Part shown: in pieces, positions 1 through 8,307 of the stretch
Layout of the letters: each line of letters begins with the position of its first letter
How positions within the stretch are numbered: position 1 is the first letter of the stretch
Assembly (NCBI GenBank): GCA_009711825.1
Contig: VEMY01000039.1
Location: forward strand, 27,255-91,254
DNA length: 64,000 nucleotides
Source: Bacillota bacterium
GTDB lineage: Bacteria > Bacillota > Proteinivoracia > UBA4975 > VEMY01
Reading direction: 5' to 3'
Made by a program: the position numbers and the translations under genes
Notes under the pieces: generated by a model
What the model saw: the letters and a program-made list of their open reading frames with translations, nothing else
The model's database searches: none
What the model was told of the DNA's origin: nothing

Positions 1-1
1 C

Positions 2-241
2 CGCAACCTTAACAATTTCGATAACGATGAATACGATTCGCTAATCCGTCAGGGCCTGGAAGCAACTGACCCGGCCGAACGGCAGGAAATCTACCGTCAG
101 GTCCAGGAGATCCTTGCCCTAGATGCAGCAGCAGCTTTCATTATGGACCCCAATCAAATCGCGGTAATGGCTGGGGACATCGAGGGTTGGCAAAACTACC
201 CTGTTTATGTTCTCGATCTCGCCGCCCTCTCACGGCGCTAA
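2..241 (+). CDS. peptide ABC transporter substrate-binding protein, C-terminal fragment
   Basis: The open frame enters from the left edge and ends at TAA 239-241, giving the last 79 residues. The tail, with alternating Asp/Glu/Arg turns, the helix PAERQEIYRQVQEIL and a final aromatic stretch, resembles the C-terminus of family 5 extracellular solute-binding proteins (DppA/OppA type), which capture peptides outside the membrane. It lies 3 nt before a DppB-type permease, which supports the assignment. Signal peptide and N-lobe are outside the window, so substrate cannot be judged. Confidence 0.75.
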   Translation, partial: RNLNNFDNDEYDSLIRQGLEATDPAERQEIYRQVQEILALDAAAAFIMDPNQIAVMAGDIEGWQNYPVYVLDLAALSRR

Positions 242-244
242 AGC

Positions 245-1201
245 ATGCAGTATATGCTAAAAAAAACTGTGGGGATGCTGGTAACTCTGGTTTTAATCAG
301 CATCCTCACATTTCTCATCCTCTTCCATTTGCCCGGCGATCCCGCTGTTTTAATCCTCGGCCTGGAGGCAAGCCCGGATGCCCTGGAGCAGGTGCGCAGC
401 CAGCTGGGACTAAATCTACCGGTTTGGGAGCAATACTGGCACTGGGCCCGCGGCGTGCTGGGGGGAGATTTCGGCAGTTCCCTGACCTTCAGTCGTGGCT
501 ACCCGGTGGCCGAATTGATTCGTTCCGGACTGCCGGTGACAATTTCACTGGCTATGGCGGCGGTTGTCCTGGCGCTGCTGCTGTCAATTCCATTGGGCAT
601 TGTCTGCGCCAGTAATCGAAACAGCCGTCTGGACAGCGCTATTCTCTCCATCAGCCAAATTGGCCTTTCTTTGCCTGCGTTTTGGGTTGGAATTATATTA
701 ATACAGATTTTTGCGCTTCGCTTGGGCTGGCTGCCCCCTGGCAACATGCCCGCCTGGTCGGTTAATCCTCTGGGCGCCGGCGTCGCTCTGATCTTGCCGG
801 CCCTGGCCCTGGCCCTGCCCCGGGCTGCTATCTTGACCCGAGTGGTGCGCTCGGCAATGCTGGAAGTTTTGGGCGAGGACTATATCCGCACTGCCCGCAG
901 TAAAGGACTTAGCGAGCAATTGGTTGTATATAAGCATGCGTTACGTAACGCTTTGGTAGCGATCAGCACCGTGGCCGGCATCCACCTGGTTCAGTTGGTC
1001 GCAGGAACAGTGGTGATTGAGCAGGTGTTTTCGCTGCCTGGCTTGGGACGGATGGTTTTGTCAGCTGTGCTGCTCCGGGACCTGCCCCTGGTCCAGGGCC
1101 TGGTATTTGTCGGCGCCAGCCTGGTCCTTCTGGTTAATTTTAGCCTCGATTTGATTTATCCGCTGCTGGACCCGCGGATAACCCAGGTGCGCTATGATTA
1201 G
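245..1201 (+). CDS. dppB: peptide ABC transporter permease, DppB/OppB type
   Basis: This 318-residue membrane protein has an N-terminal membrane anchor, LFHLPGDP followed by a periplasmic-type loop, and five further hydrophobic segments. The cytoplasmic EAA-type loop (KGLSEQLVVYKHALRNAL, about residues 219-236) that docks onto the ATPase is clear. Length and order are normal for DppB/OppB permeases, which form half of the channel for di- or oligopeptides. The start lies 3 nt after the binding-protein stop and has no good SD, suggesting translational coupling; ATG 254 is an alternative. It overlaps the next permease gene by 8 bp. Dipeptide versus oligopeptide or nickel cannot be decided from sequence. 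Confidence 0.88.
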   Translation: MQYMLKKTVGMLVTLVLISILTFLILFHLPGDPAVLILGLEASPDALEQVRSQLGLNLPVWEQYWHWARGVLGGDFGSSLTFSRGYPVAELIRSGLPVTISLAMAAVVLALLLSIPLGIVCASNRNSRLDSAILSISQIGLSLPAFWVGIILIQIFALRLGWLPPGNMPAWSVNPLGAGVALILPALALALPRAAILTRVVRSAMLEVLGEDYIRTARSKGLSEQLVVYKHALRNALVAISTVAGIHLVQLVAGTVVIEQVFSLPGLGRMVLSAVLLRDLPLVQGLVFVGASLVLLVNFSLDLIYPLLDPRITQVRYD

Positions 1202-2006
1202 GGCCTGCAACCGCCAGTTGTTGGCTGGCATTATTCTCGTTGGCCTGATGACACTCCTAACGATTGTTGGATATTTCTATACACCCCACTCGCCCAATGA
1301 AATGGAAATCTCCCGACGCCTGGAGGCGCCCTCGGGCCAGCACCTGTTGGGGACAGATAATTATGGCCGGGATATTCTCAGCCGAATTATGGTTGGCGGC
1401 CGTCCCGCCTTCCAGGCCGGTCTGGTGGCTGTAGCCCTGGGTCTGTCGCTGGGGATTTTATGGGGTGCCCTGGCCGGTTATTATCGGGGCTGGCTTGAAG
1501 AGTTGCTAATGCGCCTGGCCGATGGATTTTATGCTTTGCCGGCAATTCTCATGGCCCTGCTGGCGACCACCCTCTTCGGACCAGGCCAGGCCAGCATCCT
1601 GGTGGCAGTGGCCGTCGCCAATGTTCCAATCTTTGCCCGCATTACCAGGGCCAGCTTCCTCTCCCTCCGGGAGCGAGAGTTTGTTGACGCAGCCCGGGCC
1701 CTGGGGTTATCCAACCGGCGCATTATTTTCCGGCACATCTTGCCCAATGCCCTTTCACCTTTGCTGGTTCAGGCCAGCGTCAGCTTTGCAGCCGCTGTGC
1801 TGGCCGAGGCCTCCCTCAGCTACCTGGGGCTAGGCACCCAACCGCCCGATGCCAGTTGGGGCAGGATGCTCCGGGAAGCCCAGGCCTTTGCCGATCATGC
1901 GCTTGGAAGCGCCCTCTATCCTGGAGTTGCAATCGCCCTGACCGTTCTTGGCTTTAACCAATTGGGCGACGGCCTCAGGGACATTCTAGACCCGAGACTG
2001 AAATAG
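1194..2006 (+). CDS. dppC: peptide ABC transporter permease, DppC/OppC type
   Basis: This 270-residue permease is the partner of the upstream DppB-type protein. The family hallmark HLLGTDNYGRDILSRI appears near residues 50-65, and the EAA loop (AARALGLSNRRIIFRHILPN) near residues 162-181, with about six hydrophobic segments. It starts at ATG 1194, inside the last codons of the previous gene, and its stop codon lies in the ascending arm of an intrinsic terminator. No ATPase genes (DppD/DppF) follow, so they must lie upstream of the window or elsewhere. Confidence 0.88.
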   Translation: MIRACNRQLLAGIILVGLMTLLTIVGYFYTPHSPNEMEISRRLEAPSGQHLLGTDNYGRDILSRIMVGGRPAFQAGLVAVALGLSLGILWGALAGYYRGWLEELLMRLADGFYALPAILMALLATTLFGPGQASILVAVAVANVPIFARITRASFLSLREREFVDAARALGLSNRRIIFRHILPNALSPLLVQASVSFAAAVLAEASLSYLGLGTQPPDASWGRMLREAQAFADHALGSALYPGVAIALTVLGFNQLGDGLRDILDPRLK

Positions 2007-2028
2007 CTGTCTTCAGGCAGCTATTTTT
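2001..2028 (+). terminator. intrinsic terminator of the peptide permease operon
   Basis: A perfect 9-bp stem (AAATAGCTG / CAGCTATTT) with an 8-nt loop is followed by a short T run. The left arm includes the dppC stop codon. Confidence 0.8.
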
Positions 2029-2104
2029 ATTTACACTAATTGCAGGAAAACACTGCCTGGTTGCTGAATCTTATTACTCATAATATCTTACAGGGGAGGA
2101 TGTC

Positions 2105-2143
2105 ATGAAAATGATGATTGTTAAGGAAGGGCTCCGTCGATGA
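2105..2143 (+). CDS. 12-residue leader peptide coupled to the MFS gene
   Basis: ATG 2105 sits 5 nt after a strong SD (AGGGGAGGA, 2092-2100) and opens a frame of 12 residues, MKMMIVKEGLRR. Its TGA (2141-2143) overlaps the ATG of the MFS transporter (2140-2142) as ATGA. The transporter's own SD (AAGGAAGG, 2123-2130) lies inside the leader, so terminating ribosomes would re-initiate on the transporter. It may serve only for translational coupling or may sense a condition; the peptide has no obvious run of one amino acid. Inference from architecture, not from homology. Confidence 0.55.
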   Translation: MKMMIVKEGLRR

Positions 2144-3432
2144 CAACGGCGCAGGGAGGTAAAAAGGCGCCGAACACTGAAAACGGCCAAGACGAGAAAA
2201 AGTTCTCCTACGCGAAAATCTGGTGGATTGGCTTTGGCTTCCTGGGTGTTCAGCTGGCATTCACCGCTTACAATGGTTTTTTGCCCCTGATGTACCGCGA
2301 GTTCTTTGACTCCCGATTCCTTGTCGGTCTGCTAATGGGCACCGATAACCTGATTGGCCTACTGCTTATACCAATAATCGGCGCCTGGTCCGACCGGATC
2401 AACTCACCCCTGGGCCGACGCCTGCCCTTCATTGTCATAGCAACTCCTATCGCGGCCCTGACCTTCTTTGCTATTCCCTTCGCTGCCGCTATGCTCTGGA
2501 CGCTGATTATCACTGAAGTAGTGTTTACCGCCGCGATGCATTCATACCGGGGCCCTGTCATCTCACTGATGCCCGACCACACCCCGCCGGAAAAACGTTC
2601 CCCCGCCAATGGCATCATCAATCTGATGGGCGGTATCGGGACCTTGATCAGCTTCGCAGTCCTAGCGCCCCTCTATGATGTCGATCCGCGGTTGACCTTT
2701 GGTATCAGCTCCGTCGTTCTGTTCCTGACTTTAATTATTGTCTGGCTAACTGCCGATCGGCACCCGCCCTATATCGATAACTCGCCCCGGGCATCAACTA
2801 ACCCGATTAAGGACGCGGTCCATGGGATTGGCATCCTACTGCGGCCAGCCAACTTTGGTCAGTTTCTGATTCTTGCGGCGATGCTGGCATATTTTATTGG
2901 CTATGCCGGTCTGAACAATATGTTCCCGATTTATGGGGTAGAGACCCTGGGCGTCACCGAAGGCACTGCCAACTTCATTCTTACTTCCTTTGCAGGTTCT
3001 TTTATCGCTTTCGCGCTGGTAGCGGGGACGATTGGCTCCCGCATCGGTAAAATCCCTGCCATGTTATGGGGCCTGGTAATCGTACCGATTCTGTTTTTAC
3101 TGGCGATTCCAGTCCGCGATCCCTGGGTAATTGCCGGGATCTTTGTGCTGGGTGGCTTTGGCTGGGCGATGGTCAATGTTCAGGCTATGCCGCTGATCGC
3201 CGATTTTGGCGGCCGCGACCAAATTGGATTCTATATCGGACTCTATTATGTTTTTACGATGATCGGCCAGATGATTGGCCCCTCCATCCTCGGTCTTGCC
3301 ATGGACCTAGTAGGTAACAGCGGTATGTTCATCGCTGGCGCCACCTTCTTCTTCCTAGGCTTCCTGTTGCTGCGCGCTGGCCAGCACCGCCTGCAGGCAG
3401 ATCCCGAGCAACTGGCCCGCAAGGCCCACTAA
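2140..3432 (+). CDS. MFS transporter, sugar (SLC45/GPH)-like
   Basis: This 430-residue protein has twelve predicted membrane segments. The signature after helix 2 (GAWSDRINSPLGRRLPFI, about residues 81-98) is the form of the MFS motif seen in the SLC45 sucrose-type and related glycoside carriers. The MPDHTPPEKRSPANG loop after helix 4 fits the same group. It is a secondary transporter of the cytoplasmic membrane; a sugar or glycoside substrate is inferred. The ATG overlaps the stop of a short leader peptide. It is monocistronic and ends at a strong bidirectional terminator. Confidence 0.8.
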   Translation: MTTAQGGKKAPNTENGQDEKKFSYAKIWWIGFGFLGVQLAFTAYNGFLPLMYREFFDSRFLVGLLMGTDNLIGLLLIPIIGAWSDRINSPLGRRLPFIVIATPIAALTFFAIPFAAAMLWTLIITEVVFTAAMHSYRGPVISLMPDHTPPEKRSPANGIINLMGGIGTLISFAVLAPLYDVDPRLTFGISSVVLFLTLIIVWLTADRHPPYIDNSPRASTNPIKDAVHGIGILLRPANFGQFLILAAMLAYFIGYAGLNNMFPIYGVETLGVTEGTANFILTSFAGSFIAFALVAGTIGSRIGKIPAMLWGLVIVPILFLLAIPVRDPWVIAGIFVLGGFGWAMVNVQAMPLIADFGGRDQIGFYIGLYYVFTMIGQMIGPSILGLAMDLVGNSGMFIAGATFFFLGFLLLRAGQHRLQADPEQLARKAH

Positions 3433-3448
3433 TTATTTCTACACATCC

Positions 3449-3479
3449 AAAACTCCCGCCGCGAGCGGGAGTTTTATTT
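3449..3479. terminator. bidirectional intrinsic terminator
   Basis: A perfect 11-bp stem (AAAACTCCCGC / GCGGGAGTTTT) with a 5-nt loop and T tracts on both strands separates the convergent MFS and protease genes. Confidence 0.9.
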
Positions 3480-4212
3480 AGAGGACGACAGCGCGCCAGG
3501 CCGCTTCGGGGTCGCCGTTACATTGCTGTGTAAGCTTACGCTGCAGTGAGCGCTGGTAGTATTCAGCGACAACCGCCCCGGGCACGGCAAAGCCGAGGTT
3601 AGCAACCGGCACATTCTTGCCCTGGCCGGTCCAGACTTCTTTGAAAGTTGGCAAGCCCACCAGACGGCCGAGATCGTCGAACAGTCCCCCCCCGGAATTC
3701 CCGGGATTGATGGACGCATCGGTCTGCACATAGGACCGATTATTTACTTCCCGGTTTAGGTAAGAAACAATACCGCGTGTGATTGTATGCTTGTTGCCCA
3801 AGGGGTGCCCAATCGCATAAACATCCTGGCCTACATAGACCTCAGGTGCAATTTCCACCCCGTAATAGCGATCGTCCGGCGTCACTTTGATAATCGCCAC
3901 ATCCTGCTCATATTCACCGGTGATAAACTCCGCCTCCGCCTCACTGCCCCAGGCAGTCCGCACCAAAAGCCGGTTGCACACACCCCGGCCGTCGGAGATG
4001 ACATGGGCATTTGTAGCGATATGGCCATTGCTGTCCAGCATCACCCCGGAGCCAAAGCCGCCGCAGGCGTGAATTGTTACAACCCGTTCGGCCATCGCTT
4101 CCAGCCGGCGCTGGCGCAGGCCATATATCTTTGCAAAATCCTCGTTGTCACCGGGGCTCGCTGAGAGCGCAAGTTTAAGTTCTTCCCGGTACATTTCTTG
4201 AATCGATTCCAA
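3478..4212 (-). CDS. trypsin-like serine protease without signal peptide or PDZ domain
   Basis: This is a chymotrypsin-fold S1C protease core. His is in ATNAHV, Asp in EQDVAIIKV and Ser in NPGNSGGGLF, so the catalytic triad is complete. Unlike HtrA/DegP it has no signal sequence, no membrane anchor and no PDZ domain; at about 244 residues it is only the protease domain with a roughly 50-residue helical N-extension. It is therefore probably cytoplasmic. I chose TTG 4212 because a strong SD (GAGGAGGA) sits 7 nt upstream; the longer frame from GTG 4248 has no SD. Natural targets are unknown. Confidence 0.8.
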   Translation of the reverse strand: MESIQEMYREELKLALSASPGDNEDFAKIYGLRQRRLEAMAERVVTIHACGGFGSGVMLDSNGHIATNAHVISDGRGVCNRLLVRTAWGSEAEAEFITGEYEQDVAIIKVTPDDRYYGVEIAPEVYVGQDVYAIGHPLGNKHTITRGIVSYLNREVNNRSYVQTDASINPGNSGGGLFDDLGRLVGLPTFKEVWTGQGKNVPVANLGFAVPGAVVAEYYQRSLQRKLTQQCNGDPEAAWRAVVL

Positions 4213-4310
4213 ACTGATTCCTCCTCTCGCTTCCACTATATGCGGCACTTGTCTACGGTGTCAGGCATAACCAACGCAAATTCGCCGTAATAATGAGCGA
4301 GGTGAGAATG

Positions 4311-4565
4311 ATGGATATCTATGATGAGGAGTATATCCGGGAACAAGCCCGACTGGCGGCGCGCAAAGACGCCCAACCGCCTCCAAGCCAAAAAAACAAC
4401 CGCCCCTGGCTTACCTGGGCGGTGATGTTACCGCTATTTATCTACACAGTCTATGTGTTGGCGGAGGTTATCGGTATTCGCCTATCGGTATTTATGGAAC
4501 AGGACTTCCTGGGCTTCGCCCTGGCGCTGACGCTGCTGTTTATTTGGTTACTCCGCCGCAAGTGA
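4311..4565 (+). CDS. small membrane protein, unknown
   Basis: About 84 residues with an acidic/charged N-terminus (MDIYDEEYIREQARLAARKD), a Pro/Gln/Asn-rich linker and two hydrophobic segments (around WLTWAVMLPLFIYTVYVLA and FLGFALALTLLFIWLL), ending in RRK. SD AGGTG at 4300-4304 favours ATG 4311 (or 4308) over ATG 4293. Its 3' end overlaps the convergent lipoprotein gene by 18 bp. I do not recognise the family. Confidence 0.6.
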   Translation: MDIYDEEYIREQARLAARKDAQPPPSQKNNRPWLTWAVMLPLFIYTVYVLAEVIGIRLSVFMEQDFLGFALALTLLFIWLLRRK

Positions 4566-4931
4566 GTCGGATAATTGAGCAATCTGAGCGCTGAGCTCTT
4601 CTGAGAGCAGGTAGAAGCGATTGCGCTCAGTTCCATCAGTCAACAGAACCTCGGTCAAATCTTCCCTGATCCGGTTCATTCGAACTATCCGGCTGTCTTC
4701 GGTAACCAAGGTCAGGCGATGGGTGGCGCGTCCGCTTCTGGCCTGAGAGCGGATTTGAGCATCATTAAACGCCTGGAGCAAAGATTTCACTTGCTCCCCA
4801 TAGGCAGCTGGTAAATAATCCCCGGTGGTGCGCAAAAGAATGATCTCTTCCGCCTCCAGATGCAGGGCTTTGCCGCCACATCCCGCCAGCATCAGGACCA
4901 GTAAAATGCAGACAATTGTTTTCAGTCGCAC
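4548..4931 (-). CDS. lipoprotein, unknown function
   Basis: The 127-residue product begins with a lipoprotein signal peptide and lipobox LMLAGC, followed by a Gly-rich linker and a mixed alpha/beta domain with many Glu, Arg and Thr residues. It should be lipidated and anchored on the outer face of the membrane. The start is GTG 4931, preceded by AGGAGG at 4941-4946. It overlaps the convergent small membrane gene. No family recognised. Confidence 0.65.
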   Translation of the reverse strand: MRLKTIVCILLVLMLAGCGGKALHLEAEEIILLRTTGDYLPAAYGEQVKSLLQAFNDAQIRSQARSGRATHRLTLVTEDSRIVRMNRIREDLTEVLLTDGTERNRFYLLSEELSAQIAQLSDSLAAE

Positions 4932-5034
4932 AGGCGACCACCTCCTGGTCTAAATATAGCCCCGAACCAAAATATTATTCATTGCCCTTAAATATGACAC
5001 AGGCATGCGGTATACTGGGGGCGGAGGTGTTTAC

Positions 5035-6003
5035 ATGGCTCTTCGCTTTCGCAGAAGCATACGGATAGCCAAAGGAGTGCGGATAAATTTAAGCAAAGGC
5101 GGTATCGGTGTCAGCGCCGGTGTCCCCGGCGCCCGGGTTGGCACGGGGCCCCGGGGAGCGTACACCTCGGCCGGCATTCCCGGCTCCGGGATTTATGCTA
5201 TCAATTATCATGGTAAAGGCAAACGGACAGTAGCTGGACAAACTCAGACCCGCCAGGTCCGGCAACAGACTGGACAACCCTATCAATCGGCTTTTGCCCT
5301 CAGTCCCCCCAAAGGCTTGAATTGGTATGTGGGCCCCCTAGGAATTGGCATACTCACATTTGTCCTCTTGGTCTCCCTCAATTGGATGAGTTTGATCGGG
5401 ATACCCGCCACCATCCTCTGGTTCCGCAGCGCGCGCAACTCCGCATCTGCCCGGGCCCGCAGACATTGGCTGCAAGCAGTATCCCTTGAAAAACAAGGAG
5501 AGTTTGACAGCGCCCTGGAACAGCTCCAGATGGTGGCAGAACTGCTCCCCCAGGCAGACTTAACTGCTCCTATGGCAAAAATTGCCCTGGAAGCGCAAAA
5601 CACAGACCTGGCTTTAGACCTTTTTGACCAATGGCTGCCCGCTGCCAAGCCCAAGCAACTGGTGGAGGCCGCTCTGCTCCTGATGGAAGCGGAACAGTGG
5701 GAAAAGGCGGTGACAGTCTTCCAACGTCTGCCCGATGATATCAGGCAAAATATCATTGTGATTAACCTCCAAGCCCACTGCTTGCTGGAAGCCGGGAAGC
5801 CCAAAATTGCCCTGGAACTGCTCAGGACCGGCCCCACCCGGCGCCGGAAGATGGACCCGGACCTGGTGGAGTTTCGTTATCTACTGGGCAAAGCAATGAT
5901 TCTCAGCGGCCAGAAGGCGCGGGGCAAAGATCAACTGCGCCGGGTGCTGGCGGTGGATATGGATTATAAGGACGCAGCCGAACTCTTAGCGGCTGCAGAG
6001 TAA
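5035..6003 (+). CDS. DUF4236 domain protein with TPR-like C-terminus
   Basis: The first 45 or so residues (ALRFRRSIRIAKGVRINLSK, then GARVGTGPRGAYTSAGIPGSG) match the pattern of DUF4236, a short beta-rich domain of unknown role. A linker rich in Gln, Thr and Arg leads to a membrane region (about residues 95-130) and then a helical region of about 190 residues with TPR-like repeats (LEKQGEFDSALEQLQMVAEL). The TPR part is probably cytoplasmic and may hold a partner protein. SD GGCGGAGG before ATG 5035 decides the start over the in-frame ATG 5005. Confidence 0.7.
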   Translation: MALRFRRSIRIAKGVRINLSKGGIGVSAGVPGARVGTGPRGAYTSAGIPGSGIYAINYHGKGKRTVAGQTQTRQVRQQTGQPYQSAFALSPPKGLNWYVGPLGIGILTFVLLVSLNWMSLIGIPATILWFRSARNSASARARRHWLQAVSLEKQGEFDSALEQLQMVAELLPQADLTAPMAKIALEAQNTDLALDLFDQWLPAAKPKQLVEAALLLMEAEQWEKAVTVFQRLPDDIRQNIIVINLQAHCLLEAGKPKIALELLRTGPTRRRKMDPDLVEFRYLLGKAMILSGQKARGKDQLRRVLAVDMDYKDAAELLAAAE

Positions 6004-6009
6004 AGAACG

Positions 6010-6036
6010 GCCTGCCGACCTGGCAGGCTGTTTCGT
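6010..6036 (+). terminator. intrinsic terminator
   Basis: Stem GCCTGCC / GGCAGGC with a 5-nt loop, followed by a modest T-rich tail, just after the DUF4236-TPR gene. Confidence 0.6.
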
Positions 6037-6062
6037 TTGTAACGGATGTATCCCGGCATTGC

Positions 6063-7205
6063 TTAGTATTCGGGATTGGTCAGAGTGCCGATACGACGGA
6101 GGTTTACTCTGACCTCCAGAGATATTTCCGCATTCTCGTAGTAATCACACCATTCTTCCACGCCGCTGAACCACTTGGGATGCTGAACACGGACAAAGCG
6201 CCCAAGGCCAAGGATATCTGAGCGCCAGCGCTGGGTTCTGCGCAGCATATCCAGAGCGTTACCCTGAATATCCCGGGCGAGCTGGGTTTCTATTTCATCA
6301 AAAATACCATCCTCTAGAGCATCTAGCTTTGCATTCATATCGAGGATATCGATGTCTGCCTCTAGCGAGACATGAAAATGCACCCTGTTGTCAATTATTT
6401 TAGAACGAACCTTGCGGTTTGCCCGTTTAATAAGAACTGAGGTGAGCACATCATTTTGTCCCGCCACATCCACCTGTGTGTAGAATCTGCTCCTCCTAGG
6501 CTGCTGTGTAAGCATCAAATAATGCGGTATATCGCTATCGCCAAGATTCCCCACCATTGAGCCGGATGCGTCCATTACTGCCAGTCCGGAAATTAAAAGG
6601 CCTGTTCTATCGTCTTCATGACCGGTAATTTCCACTAATGGCACCACAGAACTTATACCTGGATCGGACTGTCGGAACCAGTATCTAGAGGCTGTGACAT
6701 GAGGAATCAGGCCGTTGTTTACATTCTTTTCCAATAAATTCATCAAATACACTGCAACCCGTGTTTCTTCTGACGGCTCAAGCTGCAACACATATTGAGC
6801 CGGGTCTCCCCGAACAATGGCCAGTGAAGCGTTGGGATTCATGTCCATTTGTTGGTCAACTTCCACCATAACCTCATGCATGCGTCCGGTCCTGGCCATT
6901 TCCTCGCTAAATACCAGCACGCCAACCTGACCCAAAACCAGAAAGTTCTGGTGTTGGCGTTGCGCATTAAAATATGCCTGGGAAAAAGTATATCCCTGGA
7001 CAGTTGTTTTGTTGGTCGAGTGGGTGGCTGTATCAGAAAATACCGGGTTTGTAGTAGTGACAGTTAACAGCTCTTTGTCCTCTTCATCCAAATCAAAGCC
7101 GATGGCAAAGGCCAAGGCCAATTCCTCAACAATTCGCAGGTCCCAGCAGCCTGAATTGAATAGCAGGGAACAACATAACAACCCCAAGATTAGACGCTTA
7201 ATCAA
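6063..7205 (-). CDS. gerAC: spore germination lipoprotein, Ger(x)C family
   Basis: This is the C subunit of a nutrient germinant receptor, a lipoprotein on the outer face of the spore inner membrane. The signal peptide ends in the lipobox FNSGC followed by WD, as is typical of Ger(x)C proteins. The mature part carries the family features AFAIGFDLDEED and SQAYFNAQRQHQ, and about 380 residues is the normal length. An SD AAGGAGG lies 6 nt before TTG 7205, which overlaps the gerAB stop by 8 bp; ATG 7226 would give a 29-bp overlap. It is the last gene of the gerA operon. Confidence 0.9.
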   Translation of the reverse strand: MIKRLILGLLCCSLLFNSGCWDLRIVEELALAFAIGFDLDEEDKELLTVTTTNPVFSDTATHSTNKTTVQGYTFSQAYFNAQRQHQNFLVLGQVGVLVFSEEMARTGRMHEVMVEVDQQMDMNPNASLAIVRGDPAQYVLQLEPSEETRVAVYLMNLLEKNVNNGLIPHVTASRYWFRQSDPGISSVVPLVEITGHEDDRTGLLISGLAVMDASGSMVGNLGDSDIPHYLMLTQQPRRSRFYTQVDVAGQNDVLTSVLIKRANRKVRSKIIDNRVHFHVSLEADIDILDMNAKLDALEDGIFDEIETQLARDIQGNALDMLRRTQRWRSDILGLGRFVRVQHPKWFSGVEEWCDYYENAEISLEVRVNLRRIGTLTNPEY

Positions 7206-8307
7206 TCTTTTCCTCCTTACTCTCATCCAACCCCCGGATTTTTGCTACCAGCAGTAATAAGCCTGTCAAACCCAAAATTCCGAAAAGCCCCCACCTACCA
7301 ATTTGGTCACCCAGTTCAAAAACCTCGCTTAACCGCTCGGGAATAATCGCCACGGCATAGACCACCGGCCAGGCCACCAGCGCCCAGATATCATGATAAT
7401 GATGTCGGGTAAGCGTCGCCAAAGTAAATGTTCCTGCATAATATTGGATTGCTACGAGCCCAATCACCTGGGCAGTCCAGATAAACAGTACAAGATTATC
7501 CACCCTTTGAATAAATGGCAAAGTCCCCACACGCAAATAATTCATTAGTGGCCAGGTTTGCAAAAGTGTGTGCTCCACTCCCAACACACCAAAAGTAAGA
7601 AAAACATTTCCCGCATATAGAACTGTTATCACCGTCAGCGCCAGCAAAGTTATCCGCAAAACCCTATCTCGATTAATAATAAATGGAAAAAATACCAAAA
7701 GCACCTCAAACCCCAAAAAAGCAAAGCTTGCATCAGGTATAGCTGACAAAATTGCGGGCAAGCCCTCTGCCCCTACCGGCCGTAAGTTGAGAATGTCGAA
7801 CTCTGCAAGGGGAACAAGGTAAACGAATATTACAGTGCCTGTCATATATACGACTAATTCCATCAACCGTCCCAGAGTAACCGCCCCCATGCGGCTGATG
7901 TAAACAACGGGAACCAAATTTGCCAACAAAAAAACGGGTTGCGGTGTCCATATCAAGGTCCAGGTTGTCGCAAGTTCAGTAAATATTCGGAGAGCTACCC
8001 CGCTAATGCCGATTGCATAAATAGCATACATAACAGAAACCAGTGCTCCCAAGGGCCGACCTAAAATCAGTACGCTGAACTCAGGCAATGTTTTGGTTGG
8101 AAATTTTCGGCACAACAACCAGACAAACGCGGCCATTGCCCAAGTTGCCGCCCCGGCAATTAATATACTGATCCAGCCATCTCTTCCCGCAGTTTCAGCA
8201 ATAGTACGTGGTAGGGTTGTGATGCCGGCGCCGAGAATTGTACAGATAAGCACGGAGGCCCATTGAAAATCACTGAGTCCGTATTTTTTAGCGTCCCTCA
8301 TCTTCAT
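7198..8307 (-). CDS. gerAB: spore germination permease-like protein GerAB
   Basis: This 369-residue protein has about ten membrane segments and belongs to the APC-like endospore germination permease family. LSDFQWASVLICTILGAGI at the N-terminus resembles the family's conserved first helix, including the Gly-rich break that lines the ligand site. In germinant receptors GerAB binds the amino acid or sugar germinant. I place the start at ATG 8307, about 9 nt after GGGAG; TTG 8316 is an alternative but lies too close to the SD. It overlaps the end of gerAA and the start of gerAC. Confidence 0.88.
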   Translation of the reverse strand: MKMRDAKKYGLSDFQWASVLICTILGAGITTLPRTIAETAGRDGWISILIAGAATWAMAAFVWLLCRKFPTKTLPEFSVLILGRPLGALVSVMYAIYAIGISGVALRIFTELATTWTLIWTPQPVFLLANLVPVVYISRMGAVTLGRLMELVVYMTGTVIFVYLVPLAEFDILNLRPVGAEGLPAILSAIPDASFAFLGFEVLLVFFPFIINRDRVLRITLLALTVITVLYAGNVFLTFGVLGVEHTLLQTWPLMNYLRVGTLPFIQRVDNLVLFIWTAQVIGLVAIQYYAGTFTLATLTRHHYHDIWALVAWPVVYAVAIIPERLSEVFELGDQIGRWGLFGILGLTGLLLLVAKIRGLDESKEEKID

